NCBI GenBank assembly: GCA_016930595.1
Contig: JAFGGJ010000045.1
Location: 1-58,918, forward strand
DNA length: 58,918 bases
Reading direction: 5' to 3'
Source: Planctomycetota bacterium
GTDB lineage: Bacteria; Planctomycetota; SZUA-567; JAFGGJ01
A program made the translations under genes and the position numbers. Positions within the stretch are counted from its first letter, which is position 1, and each line of letters starts with the position of its first letter. Shown one piece after another: positions 8,864 through 17,654 of this stretch. The notes beneath the pieces are model-generated. The model worked only from the letters and a program-made list of their open reading frames with translations. It was not told the DNA's origin and ran no database searches.

Positions 8864-9961
8864 TTATCTCAGGGCGTCGCGAACCCTGAGGCCGGTATCG
8901 AGGGTGCTGACGACGGGAACGATCTGGCTGACGACTTCATCAAGCTTCTTGAGCGGAGTCTTGGGGACAAAAACGATATCTCCCGGGGAGAGCTTCAGGT
9001 CGGGGATGGAGCCAGTGAGGACATCCCGGAGGTTGACGGGCAGGATGGTGGGAGAAGAGAGCCTGCCCCTGACGATGAAGGCGCGTCTTTCCCATGCGCC
9101 GACAGGGACGCCGCCGGCCTCGGCGACGGCTTCGACGAAGGAGATCGAGCCGGAGAAGCGGACGACTTGCGGATAACGGACCATGCCCAGGACAAAGACC
9201 TTGTTTTCCAGGGAAGCCCCGCTGGGTATGTAAACGGTATCGCCGGCGCGAACCGCAACGTTATTAGAGATGATGTCCTGCGGCCTGCCGTCGATGAGAG
9301 CGGTGAAATCGACGGGAACGACCTGCTTGCCGCGCAAAAGCACGGCTCTCTTCAGGTCGGCGATGGAGCGCATATCGTAAGTGACGCCGCCGCCGGCGCT
9401 GTAGGCGGCGCTGGCAATGCCGCCGGCGGCGGCAATGACGTCGAGGAGTTTCATGCCGTCCTGTATTTCGTAGCGGCCCGGAGTCCTGACGACGCCCGTG
9501 ACGGTAACGGTATTGCCGCTGTACCTGGAGCCCGTAATGGTGACCCTTGGGTCGATGTAATCATGCGAGAGTTCGGCGGCGAGGACACGGCGGACTTCTT
9601 CGAAGGTCCTGTCGGCGACCCTGATATCGGTGGCCGAGAGGTAGGAGATACGGCCGTCGGGGCCGACGGTGACCTGCTTGAGGGCGTCGTCTTCGCCGAA
9701 GATGTTAATTTCAAGGACATCGCCTGGCTTGAGGCGGTAGGGCGGAGAGACTTTGGGCGGCTCGGGCCCGAACTGCAGGGCGGCTTCGATGGGAGGGGGT
9801 GAAGAATCAAGCGAGCGTGAGGGCGGAAGAAGAGAGACTTCCCTGCCGGGGGCACCGGGAGGGACGGGGCCCGAAGGCAGCAGCGCAGCGGGCTGCTGCC
9901 GATAGACCCGGCACCCTGCAAGACAGGGCAGGCAGAGAATGACCACCAGCAAGCGTCTCAT
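8864..9961 (-). CDS. Polysaccharide export lipoprotein (Wza/SLBB family)
   Basis: A 365-residue outer-membrane lipoprotein (lipobox LAGC, Cys17). The poly-export domain begins YRLKPGDVLEINIFGE. At least two SLBB modules follow: one from VTVTGVVRTPGRYEI and one from VFVLGMVRYPQVVRF. The C-terminal DIVFVPKTP resembles the segment before the membrane helix in Wza homologues. Family members form the channel through which capsule or exopolysaccharide leaves. No Wzc kinase, glycosyltransferases or flippase are adjacent, so the export locus is elsewhere or dispersed. The start ATG 9961 has no strong ribosome site; an in-frame ATG at 9979 is an alternative. It is divergent from tldD. Confidence 0.88.
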   Translation of the reverse strand: MRRLLVVILCLPCLAGCRVYRQQPAALLPSGPVPPGAPGREVSLLPPSRSLDSSPPPIEAALQFGPEPPKVSPPYRLKPGDVLEINIFGEDDALKQVTVGPDGRISYLSATDIRVADRTFEEVRRVLAAELSHDYIDPRVTITGSRYSGNTVTVTGVVRTPGRYEIQDGMKLLDVIAAAGGIASAAYSAGGGVTYDMRSIADLKRAVLLRGKQVVPVDFTALIDGRPQDIISNNVAVRAGDTVYIPSGASLENKVFVLGMVRYPQVVRFSGSISFVEAVAEAGGVPVGAWERRAFIVRGRLSSPTILPVNLRDVLTGSIPDLKLSPGDIVFVPKTPLKKLDEVVSQIVPVVSTLDTGLRVRDALR

Positions 9962-10042
9962 GGTTGGGATTATCGGCATATGGAGAGGCGCGGCTTGAAC
10001 GGAGGTTTTTTCGGATATGCGAAAAAAAGGTGGAAACCTATA

Positions 10043-11509
10043 ATGGTCGGACCACGCCACAGGGAAGAAAGGCCCGAAGTGAACAAGGAATGCCACGACC
10101 TGTTCAGGACACTCGCAGAAAGGGTAGCCGAACTGCTGGACAGGGAGCGTTTCGACTACTATGACATTCGGATCGTGCAGTCGTCCGGATCGAGCCTGAT
10201 GCTGCAGGACGGCAGGCTGGAGCGGTCGAGTTTCAGCACTGGGGAAGGGATCTCGGTGCGGGTGTACGCCGGCGGGGTGTGGGCGATGGCAAGCAGCGAC
10301 AGCCTGCTGAAGGAAGAGGCGGAAAGCCTGGTGCCCGAAGTGAGGCGGCTGGCGACGTCCGGCAACGGGGCTACGGACATAGATTTCGGCCTGCTGCCTC
10401 CCGGGGAGCGGCAGGCGGTTGCAGACGAGGTGGAAGTGCCTCCGGAGGAAGTGAGCCCGGCGGAAAAAGTGGGCCTGCTGAGGAAGCTGGCCGAGGAAGC
10501 CCTGAGAACCGGCGACGAGAGGGTGGTGAACCACACGTTTTCGTATTCCGACGGCGCCGGTGCGTCGGCACTGGCATCGAGCAGGGGGAGTTTCATCTAT
10601 TCGGAACGGTCGAGGGTGATGCTGGGCTGCAACGTGGTGGCGCGTGAAGAAGGAATGGCACAGAGCTGGAGCGAGCGGCTGGGGGGCATAGGCGGGTACG
10701 AGCGCGTCATGAGCGTGAAAAACGACGAGTTCGGGATAAGGGCGGTGCGGGAGGCGCTTACGCTGCTGAGAGCGCCGGCGGCGCCCGGCGGGAAGATGCC
10801 CGTGATACTGGATCCGTCGGTAACCGGCCTGTTCATACACGAATGCCTGGGGCACAACGCCGAAGCGGACCTGGTGCTCGAGGGACAGTCGCTGCTGGAC
10901 AGCAAGAGAGGCCAGAGCGTGGCGTCGGACCTCGTGACGGTCATCGACGACCCTACGCTCAGAGACGGTTACGGCTACCACCTGTACGACGCGGAAGGGA
11001 CACCGACCCGGCCAACGACCATCATCCGCGACGGGGTACTGGAATGTTACCTGCATTCCATCGAGACGGCGCTGAAGATGAAGGAGAAGCCAAACGGGCA
11101 CGCCCGGCAGGGAAGCTACGCCGCGAGGGCTTTGCCGAGGATGAGCAACACGTTTGTCGCGCCGGGCGGAAGCAGCCTGGAAGAGCTGGTGTCGCAGATC
11201 GACAAGGGACTGCTGCTGTCGCGCGGAGAAAGCGGATACGTGCTTTCGGAAAAGGGGGAATACGTCTGCCGCGCCGAGACGGGGCAGATAATTGAGAAAG
11301 GCAAGCTTGGGGAACGGGTAAGGGAAACGTCGTTCAACGGGCGCGTACTGGAAACGCTGCACAACACAGCCGGCCTGGGCAACAAACTCGAAGTAAACGA
11401 CCCCGGCATGTGCGGGAAGGAAGGCCAAAGCGTGGCGGTTGATTCCGGGGGGCCGCACATGCTGGTATCGGAACTGGTCGTAGGAGGGTTCGGGGAAGAG
11501 ACGGCCTAG
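10043..11509 (+). CDS. tldD: TldD-family metalloprotease
   Basis: A 488-residue TldD homologue. The zinc motif HExxxH is present as HECLGH, coded near 10837. The N-terminal PmbA/TldD domain (YYDIRIVQSSGSSLMLQDG) and the C-terminal barrel (ARALPRMSNTFVAPG) are both recognisable. In Enterobacteria TldD with TldE processes microcin B17 and CcdA; elsewhere TldD/E mature peptide natural products. No tldE/pmbA partner lies next to it. Start choice is uncertain: ATG 10043 has AGGTGG 9 nt upstream, while GTG 10080 has AAAGG 6 nt upstream and would match the N-terminus of other TldD proteins equally well. Confidence 0.92.
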   Translation: MVGPRHREERPEVNKECHDLFRTLAERVAELLDRERFDYYDIRIVQSSGSSLMLQDGRLERSSFSTGEGISVRVYAGGVWAMASSDSLLKEEAESLVPEVRRLATSGNGATDIDFGLLPPGERQAVADEVEVPPEEVSPAEKVGLLRKLAEEALRTGDERVVNHTFSYSDGAGASALASSRGSFIYSERSRVMLGCNVVAREEGMAQSWSERLGGIGGYERVMSVKNDEFGIRAVREALTLLRAPAAPGGKMPVILDPSVTGLFIHECLGHNAEADLVLEGQSLLDSKRGQSVASDLVTVIDDPTLRDGYGYHLYDAEGTPTRPTTIIRDGVLECYLHSIETALKMKEKPNGHARQGSYAARALPRMSNTFVAPGGSSLEELVSQIDKGLLLSRGESGYVLSEKGEYVCRAETGQIIEKGKLGERVRETSFNGRVLETLHNTAGLGNKLEVNDPGMCGKEGQSVAVDSGGPHMLVSELVVGGFGEETA

Positions 11510-11611
11510 GTTGAGGGAAGAGCGGGGCGGGCCATGCAGGCAAGGGGGGCCAAGGGGGAGGCCGCGCGAAAAAACCGGATTTTCCGCTAACGGCGGGAGC
11601 CGAGGTGCGTT

Positions 11612-12172
11612 ATGGCAGATGAAAGGCAGGGCATGAACACCAGGACCGAGGCACCGGGGCGGTCGTCCACAAACGACAGCGACAGGCCGGTGCAGGAATT
11701 GGTGGAAGCCTACTGGGACCGAGTATGCCGGTATGCGATGTATCTCGGAGCAAGTGCGGCGGACGCCGAAGACATAGCGCAGGAGACGTTTCTGAAGGCG
11801 TGCCGGGCTGCGGACAGGTTCACGTGCGGGAGCAGTTTCCAGGCGTGGATACTGAGAATAGCCGGCAATTGCTACGTGGACTGGACGCGGCGGCGGGCGG
11901 CCAGAAACACAGCGACATCGCGGAAAACGGCAGGCCAGGCACTCGAACCTGCGCCATCGCAGACAGTGGAAACCCGGGAGATCGAGTCCGCCGTGCGGAG
12001 CGCCCTGGCTTTGCTGAGCGAAAAGGAGCGGGCGGTCTTCCTGATGAAGGTGCACGAAGACATGGCTCACCGGGAAATAGCTGAAACGCTGGGCACCTCG
12101 GAGGAAGCGGTCCGCTGGCACATGTACGCGGCCAGAAAGAAGCTGCGGGAGTTGCTCGCGGACTACGTCTGA
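11612..12172 (+). CDS. ECF-type RNA polymerase sigma factor
   Basis: A 186-residue sigma-70 family factor of the extracytoplasmic-function class. Region 2 is clear (DAEDIAQETFLKACRA, then FQAWILRIAGNCYVDWTRRR). Region 4 contains a helix-turn-helix (LSEKERAVFLMKVHEDM, then EIAETLGTSEEAVRWHM). The linker is short, as usual for ECF factors. It is followed 47 bp later by a probable anti-sigma factor, and the pair is the standard arrangement for a membrane-signal-controlled regulon. The signal is unknown. The start ATG has GAGGT 5 nt upstream. Confidence 0.92.
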   Translation: MADERQGMNTRTEAPGRSSTNDSDRPVQELVEAYWDRVCRYAMYLGASAADAEDIAQETFLKACRAADRFTCGSSFQAWILRIAGNCYVDWTRRRAARNTATSRKTAGQALEPAPSQTVETREIESAVRSALALLSEKERAVFLMKVHEDMAHREIAETLGTSEEAVRWHMYAARKKLRELLADYV

Positions 12173-12219
12173 GCCGTCCGCCGCCGGACGTGAAACGCGG
12201 CGGGAGAGGAGGAAGCCGG

Positions 12220-13092
12220 ATGGACTGCGAAGAAGCGCTGAGAATGTTATACGAGGGAACGGACGAAACGGCCGGAGGCGACCTGGCCGATCACCTGAAA
12301 CAGTGCGAGGCGTGCCGGACCGAAGCGCAGAAATTGAAACGGCTCGAAGAAGTGGTAGGAGGCGTGCGGCCGTTCAGGGCCACCAGGAAGCGTATGGCCG
12401 AGACGATCCGGCTTGTGGAAAAGGAGGCAGCCATGGGTAAAACCGGAATCGGCGTTCACGTGTGGGGAGGGCTGGCCGCCGCGGCGGCCATCCTGTTGAC
12501 AGCAGGCGTGATGCATTACGGAAACGTATTCAGGAAGACCGGCACGGAGACCGCGAGCGAACAACCCGTCGTCGCGACGGCAGCGGAACCCCGGACAGCC
12601 GCCGCGAGGCCGGCGGAAGCCACCGCATCGGAGACGCGCGTAGCGGACGCCGCGGACCGGGAAACCATCGCCGGCATCGCCGGACCGGAAGAGGAAGACA
12701 CCGATTTCGTCGCCCGGCTGGTACAGGCGGACCTTGCGCTGGCGGAAGCGGAAGGGGCCGTGGAGAAAGCGGTGATATTCTGCGACATGTCGAAAGAGGT
12801 GCTGCTGGTGCTGAAGGGATCGATAGCCCGCGGAGACGAAACCGAGACTCACGGACTCGGGCTCGGATACCGGAATCTCGTCAATGAAGGGATTCTCGCC
12901 AACATAAGCCTGGCCGAAGCAGGGGATGACACGAAGGAGGCGGCCCGGATAGCCGACGCCATGGAAACGAACTGTGGAGTTCTGAAGGAACTCGTGGCCG
13001 GGGATACCGGCCGCGACCGCGTGCTGCTGGCCGAAGCGCTGATGGAATCGGAGCGATGCCTGGCCGCGGCGAAGCACGCAGCGGGGTTCTGA
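12220..13092 (+). CDS. Probable zinc-containing transmembrane anti-sigma factor
   Basis: A 290-residue single-pass membrane protein. The N-terminus has a ZAS-like motif H-x3-C-x2-C (His25, Cys29, Cys32: DHLKQCEACR), typical of anti-sigma factors that sequester ECF factors. A transmembrane helix lies at about 80-98. The extracytoplasmic part has an Ala/Glu/Thr-rich linker followed by a helical domain of about 130 residues (ADLALAEAEGAVEKAVIF to the end), with no recognised ligand fold. The start ATG 12220 has AGGAGGAA 6 nt upstream; the open frame begins at 12190. It lies directly behind the sigma gene and ahead of a secreted repeat protein, suggesting one operon. Confidence 0.8.
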   Translation: MDCEEALRMLYEGTDETAGGDLADHLKQCEACRTEAQKLKRLEEVVGGVRPFRATRKRMAETIRLVEKEAAMGKTGIGVHVWGGLAAAAAILLTAGVMHYGNVFRKTGTETASEQPVVATAAEPRTAAARPAEATASETRVADAADRETIAGIAGPEEEDTDFVARLVQADLALAEAEGAVEKAVIFCDMSKEVLLVLKGSIARGDETETHGLGLGYRNLVNEGILANISLAEAGDDTKEAARIADAMETNCGVLKELVAGDTGRDRVLLAEALMESERCLAAAKHAAGF

Positions 13093-13143
13093 AAAACGGG
13101 AATGACTGTGAAGACCAATCGGGAAATCGAACGGAGGAACGAA

Positions 13144-13932
13144 ATGAACAGGTTCATCGGAACGTGCATGGTGATGCTGATGATATCGGCCGCAGTCTGC
13201 GCAGAAGGTTCGAAACCCGGAAACAAGGGTGCGAAACAGGCGAGAAACAACCTGGTCGGGACGCTTATAGAACGCGGTATCGCCATCGGTCGGGAAAAAG
13301 ACGACCTGAAACGCGCCGGCCACTTCGAGGAGATAGCGGGAGCGCTGGCCGAGGCGACGGAAGAAGCGGTCGACAACGGCGAAGACGAACTTGCCGGGAA
13401 CCTGGCGGAACATTTCAGCAACGTGGCGCAAAACGGGGTCTACGCGAACGTGGACAAGGCCCAGGGGAAAGACGCTCACGGCCTTGAGAACGCCATCCAG
13501 GTCCACATGGAGCACATGGAGAAGCATGAAGAGAAACTGCAGGGCGTGCTCGACAAAGCACCCGAAGCCGCGCAGAAAGGGCTGCGAAACGCCATAGCGG
13601 CTTCTCAGCACGGCCGGGTACGTTCCATGCAGCGCCTGCGCGAAAACCTTGCAAAACACCAGGCCAAGCAGCAGGGGAAAGGCGAAGGCAAGGGCAAGCC
13701 GGAAACCGCCGGCCAGGGCCACGGGCAGGACAAGGAAAAGGGCGGACAGGGACAAGGCAAGGGCAAGCCGGAAGACGCCGGCCAGGGCCGCGGGCAGGAC
13801 AAGGAAAAGGGCGGACAGGGACAAGGCAAGGGCAAATCGGAAGACGCCGGCCAGGGCCGCGGGCAGGACAAGGAAAAGGGCGGACAGGGGCAAGGCAAGG
13901 GCAACGGCGGGGGAAAGGGCCGGTGGAAATAA
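13144..13932 (+). CDS. Secreted helical protein with Gly/Gln/Lys tandem repeats (DUF5667-like core)
   Basis: A 262-residue exported protein (signal peptide to about residue 20). The central helical region contains HMEKHEEKLQGVLDKAPEAA and AIAASQHGR. This pattern resembles DUF5667, a domain often found next to ECF sigma/anti-sigma genes; I assign it by motif only. The C-terminal third is three 23-residue repeats rich in Gly, Gln, Lys and Asp, then a Gly/Lys end. The start is ATG 13144, 7 nt after GGAGG; the open frame begins at 13102. It lies 51 bp after the anti-sigma gene and is probably part of its operon, either as a target or as the signal-sensing partner. Confidence 0.7.
   Translation: MNRFIGTCMVMLMISAAVCAEGSKPGNKGAKQARNNLVGTLIERGIAIGREKDDLKRAGHFEEIAGALAEATEEAVDNGEDELAGNLAEHFSNVAQNGVYANVDKAQGKDAHGLENAIQVHMEHMEKHEEKLQGVLDKAPEAAQKGLRNAIAASQHGRVRSMQRLRENLAKHQAKQQGKGEGKGKPETAGQGHGQDKEKGGQGQGKGKPEDAGQGRGQDKEKGGQGQGKGKSEDAGQGRGQDKEKGGQGQGKGNGGGKGRWK
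13696..13902 (+). repeat. Three tandem copies of a 69-bp coding repeat
   Basis: Copies start at 13696, 13765 and 13834, an exact 69-bp period with only a few substitutions. Each encodes 23 residues (KPEDAGQGRGQDKEKGGQGQ plus GKG). Such near-identity points to recent expansion by slippage or unequal exchange, and copy number may vary between strains. Confidence 0.9.
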
Positions 13933-13998
13933 CCGAGGGCGGCGCCCCGAACAAACAAGGCCGCAGCCGCCGTTGAGCCGGCAAGCCGATGGAACTGG

Positions 13999-15690
13999 TC
14001 AGTAAAGGACGTTGAAATTCATATCGCCCAGTCCCATGATCGAAACGGCATAGAAGGGAATCAGGACGGCATCGACGGCGCCGGTTACAGGCGTCGCAAA
14101 GGCAGCAACGGTTTTTCTCAGGCCGTGAGTCCTGTCTTCAAAAGCGGGCATGCTTTTGACAAGCACCCACATGTCGCGCCGACTGTTGTAGAGGTAGACG
14201 CTGTCGACCAGCTTTTCCCTGATCCCGTAATCGTCCGCGCAAGACATCCTGCGCCTGAGGATGAAGCAGCCGGAAGGGGCGGAGGCCGGAACACCCGACA
14301 CCGCCTGCAGAGGCTGCAGCGGACCGTATGGGGCGACGGCACCGGGGATGATTTCCTGGATCGGGAGGGCGATCCCGTCCAGCGAAGCGGTGGTGTCGGA
14401 CGGACCCAGGTCGCCGGCGGACCCGAGGTATTTCTCATATGCTCCCCGGGGCTTGACAGGAGCAGAGGGACCGCCAAGCAGGACGTATCGAACGGCACCA
14501 GTGGAGGTGTCCCAGAGATAGACACAGCCGCGCCAGGACCAGGTAAGAAGCGTGCCGCCGTCGCCGCTGAGGCATCCGACGGTGTGGCCGGCGGTTCCCT
14601 TGAGCACGAGCGGCCTGGACGGGTCAAGCGCATCCATAATCCGCAAATCCACGGGCCCGCGGTCCCCGTATCCCTTGACGACAGAAAAGCGCCTGCCGGC
14701 ACTGAAACAAAGGACACGCTCCCATCGTTTACGGGGAGAGGCCTGGGGCTCCGCCGGGGCAGGCGTTGGGACAATGACGGGCTTCCCGGATTCCAGATCC
14801 CAGGACTGGTAGACGGTGCGGCCATCACGCGATAAAGCAATGACGGCAGCGGGATCAAACGCCAGGCGGCCATTGGTATGGAGAAGATCCACCTGAAGCG
14901 TATAGAGGAGACTGCCCGAAGAGATATCCCACATACTCCACGGCGCGCGCCCGTATGCGTTCGAGAGGATACGGCGGTCATCGGGGGAGAAAGCGACCTG
15001 GGTGCACGCCGAATCCGCGGCGAATTCATGCAGTTTCCGGCCGGTTTCGGCAGACCATACGACGATACCCCGGCCGAAACGGCTCCCCGCTGCGATCATA
15101 TCGCCGTTATGGCTGAACACGGGTCTGGAGGCGTACGGCTGCTCGATATCGAGGCAGATACGACCCGAAGCAACATCATAAACATGAACGCGGTCTTCGG
15201 TGCAACTGACAAGGCGGGCGCCGTCGGGACTGAAAGCGACATGATCCGGTTTCTTAGCATAATACTTGTCGAAGGCAAACGAATGCAGAAGCCTGCCCGT
15301 AGAGGCATCCCAGACGGCCAGCCGGCCCAAGTCCAGGGCGGCGGCGACTTTCGAGCCGTCGGGACTCAGGGCCGCGTGCCGCACGCCGCCCTTCCACAGG
15401 TGGTCGGGGAGCATCATGTCTTCCCTGCGCAGCGGCATATCCTGCCAATCAGCGGGGAGGAAGAAAGCGTAGTAGCCATCCGTCATCTGATGGCACTTGC
15501 GGTATTCGAAGACAAACAGATCGCCCCCGCCGTTGCCCCGGACAATGCCCACAGGACGACTGTTACCGCGGGATTCCGCCCAGTCCCAGAGACCGGCGGT
15601 AAGGCAGCCGGAGCCGCACACGGAGACTACAGAAAGCACAACCAGGCGGAACATGGCACCGTAGAAAACCGACCGGCAAGGAACAGGCAT
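13999..15690 (-). CDS. WD40-repeat lipoprotein/exported protein
   Basis: A 563-residue exported protein whose hydrophobic N-terminus ends in a lipobox-like VCGSGC. Several WD40 blades are recognisable by the AFSPDG/LSPDG strands and W-D dipeptides: HAALSPDGSKVAA, HVAFSPDGARLVS, QVAFSPDDRRILS, and VYLWDTSTGAV. The last 150 residues are not WD40 and contain two Cys (CFILRRRMSCADD). WD40 propellers are interaction platforms and no enzyme domain is visible. ATG 15690 has GAGGA 9 nt upstream; an internal ATG at 15654 would give a more typical short signal peptide. It is 36 bp downstream of the DUF4832-like gene. Confidence 0.75.
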   Translation of the reverse strand: MPVPCRSVFYGAMFRLVVLSVVSVCGSGCLTAGLWDWAESRGNSRPVGIVRGNGGGDLFVFEYRKCHQMTDGYYAFFLPADWQDMPLRREDMMLPDHLWKGGVRHAALSPDGSKVAAALDLGRLAVWDASTGRLLHSFAFDKYYAKKPDHVAFSPDGARLVSCTEDRVHVYDVASGRICLDIEQPYASRPVFSHNGDMIAAGSRFGRGIVVWSAETGRKLHEFAADSACTQVAFSPDDRRILSNAYGRAPWSMWDISSGSLLYTLQVDLLHTNGRLAFDPAAVIALSRDGRTVYQSWDLESGKPVIVPTPAPAEPQASPRKRWERVLCFSAGRRFSVVKGYGDRGPVDLRIMDALDPSRPLVLKGTAGHTVGCLSGDGGTLLTWSWRGCVYLWDTSTGAVRYVLLGGPSAPVKPRGAYEKYLGSAGDLGPSDTTASLDGIALPIQEIIPGAVAPYGPLQPLQAVSGVPASAPSGCFILRRRMSCADDYGIREKLVDSVYLYNSRRDMWVLVKSMPAFEDRTHGLRKTVAAFATPVTGAVDAVLIPFYAVSIMGLGDMNFNVLY

Positions 15691-15726
15691 CTGTCCAGAT
15701 CCTCAAGGCACCGGCCCGAAATACGG

Positions 15727-17538
15727 CTATTTCCGCATGTCCATGCCGGTCATGGGATGCCAACCGTTTTCGAGCCGCCCCTTCACAGCAAACCATACCC
15801 TGGGCACGTTGGAATCATCGACAATACCAACATCCACCTTGGCTTCACCGCGCTTGAGCGAAGACGGCACGGTAATTTTTTCCTCAAACCAGGAATGCCC
15901 CGGCATCCAGGACCGTATGTCCTGCCCGAGGCGGACGACGGAGGAGTTCCTGCCCTGGCGGAAACGGACGGCCAGGCGGTAGGGCCGGTAAATGGGAGCG
16001 CATCCGACATTGTCGATGAAGAACCGGAGGAGCACCCTGTCGCCGGGAGCGGCTTCGAGCGGAAGCGTGATCTGCCTGAGGACGAACCTGTACCCGATGT
16101 ACTTATCGAATTCGACGAGCTTGTCCATGACGGCTTCGGGGAAGAAGACGTTCTTGGGCATGAAGACGGACATATGATAGTTGTAGCCTTCTTCGACGAT
16201 ACGGTCGAAATCGTAGTCCTGCAGGAACCACGTGGCGACGTTGCCGCAGGTCTCCATGGTAACCGGGGCCGTTCTCCAGGCGTCCTTGAGACCGTTGCGT
16301 TCGATTTCCATGGGGTAGGCGTCGTAAGTGTGGTTCCATCCGAGCTCGGGAGGGACGTCCGGGCTGGTGCTGCGGCGGAGGTCGCCGAAGCAATCGGCGC
16401 GCCAGCCGATGTGGCGGGAAGTGTCTGCGGTAACGGCGGCGGCGTGAGCACTGCCGGGAGTGCCCAGCATGGAAAGGAGTTGGGTCTTTTTGAAACTGCG
16501 AAGGTAGATATCGGCCAGCTTGTGCGCTGTCGCCGTGGTCGTGTTGCCGCCGGATTCGCCCCAGAACCCGGCATAGGCGATATCGATGCTTTCCAGATCC
16601 GGATGTCCGTCGAAACGGCGGGCAAAAGCGCGTATGAAATCCCCGAAGTGCCTGATGTACTTGGGGTCGTTGCTGTCCGGCTCGTTAGCGGCGTAGGTGC
16701 CTCGACGGATCCACGCGGCGCCCGTATCCCAGTACCAGTCCGGGACGTTGACCGAACGGTCCTTGGGATGACGGCGGGAAGCCGCCGGTTCCTGGGAATA
16801 CTCAACACGCCTGGTGTACGGCTGGAACCTGAGCTGTGCGGTCTGGCCCCTTTCGCGGGCGATCCGGAGCGTCTTCTCCACGATATCCCAACGGAACCCG
16901 CCTTTTTCCGGCTCCAGCCACCTCCACGGCCAGCGGCAGTACGTAAGAGTGGTATGCGGAATATACTTGACGTTATCAGGAACCTGCTTGACGGATTTGA
17001 ACTCAACAGGCCCGTGGGTATCGCTGGTAATGTAGGAAGGGTAGGTGTCGTCGCCCTGGAAACGCTGAAAGGTAGTGGTGCCGCGGTGCGGATTCGGGAT
17101 GTATTCATCGGATACGCCGGGCCGGACGCGCTGGACGGTCTCGTTGGGTCCGAACTTATCGCGCCAGCGGGTAACAGTTCCGGGGCGTCGGGTTTTTCTG
17201 CGTGATACGGAAGCAAGCTGGCTCAGCCTGACGGCAAACGATTCCGGGTCGGTGGGTGGCACCAGGACGCGCTCCCAAGCCGCGCGGGAGCGGGACTTCG
17301 GGGCAAGGTTGGTGAAGGCGGGGAGTTCCCGGAGCAGCTCAAGCATGCGCCGCGCATCAGGGCCGGAAGCAAAGGTTTTCTTCCAGAACGCCTTCGTAAG
17401 CCGTTCCGGCGGCACCTGCCGTGCCAGCCCGGGGAAAACCTTGAAGAAGTCCAGTATCCGCGCGATCAGCGCATCCGGGGAAATCTTCCCCTGCGTCCGT
17501 TTACCCCTGCCGGAACCCCCTGGCGACTTCCTGGCCAT
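15727..17538 (-). CDS. DUF4832-like protein with TIM-barrel glycosidase-type features
   Basis: A 603-residue protein. Residues 1-130 are basic and helical, with no assignment. From about residue 145 the sequence follows the DUF4832 pattern found in putative glycoside hydrolases: an NPHRG start, WRWLEPEKGGFRWDIVEKTL, LRF, and DIAYAGFWGESGG, where the Glu in WGE is a good acid/base candidate. A C-terminal beta-sandwich (RVLLRFFIDNVGCAPIYRPY) is typical of this family. No signal peptide is visible, which is odd for a glycan-active enzyme. The ATG has a strong GGGAGG 7 nt upstream. Substrate unknown. Confidence 0.65.
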   Translation of the reverse strand: MARKSPGGSGRGKRTQGKISPDALIARILDFFKVFPGLARQVPPERLTKAFWKKTFASGPDARRMLELLRELPAFTNLAPKSRSRAAWERVLVPPTDPESFAVRLSQLASVSRRKTRRPGTVTRWRDKFGPNETVQRVRPGVSDEYIPNPHRGTTTFQRFQGDDTYPSYITSDTHGPVEFKSVKQVPDNVKYIPHTTLTYCRWPWRWLEPEKGGFRWDIVEKTLRIARERGQTAQLRFQPYTRRVEYSQEPAASRRHPKDRSVNVPDWYWDTGAAWIRRGTYAANEPDSNDPKYIRHFGDFIRAFARRFDGHPDLESIDIAYAGFWGESGGNTTTATAHKLADIYLRSFKKTQLLSMLGTPGSAHAAAVTADTSRHIGWRADCFGDLRRSTSPDVPPELGWNHTYDAYPMEIERNGLKDAWRTAPVTMETCGNVATWFLQDYDFDRIVEEGYNYHMSVFMPKNVFFPEAVMDKLVEFDKYIGYRFVLRQITLPLEAAPGDRVLLRFFIDNVGCAPIYRPYRLAVRFRQGRNSSVVRLGQDIRSWMPGHSWFEEKITVPSSLKRGEAKVDVGIVDDSNVPRVWFAVKGRLENGWHPMTGMDMRK

Positions 17539-17654
17539 GACTGCACCTCCCTTGCCGGTCGAAGAGCGACAAACTCACTCGGCCCAATACACGCCTGAGA
17601 CCATTTTTTCCGCATTCACCCGTGCGTCAAGGGACGGCAGGAAAGCCGCCCGGA

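Noticed and set aside
9962..12121. Minus-strand extension of the export lipoprotein frame to 1085 residues
   Set aside because: It runs antisense through tldD and the sigma gene, with low-complexity composition. The lipoprotein signal at 9961 marks the true start.
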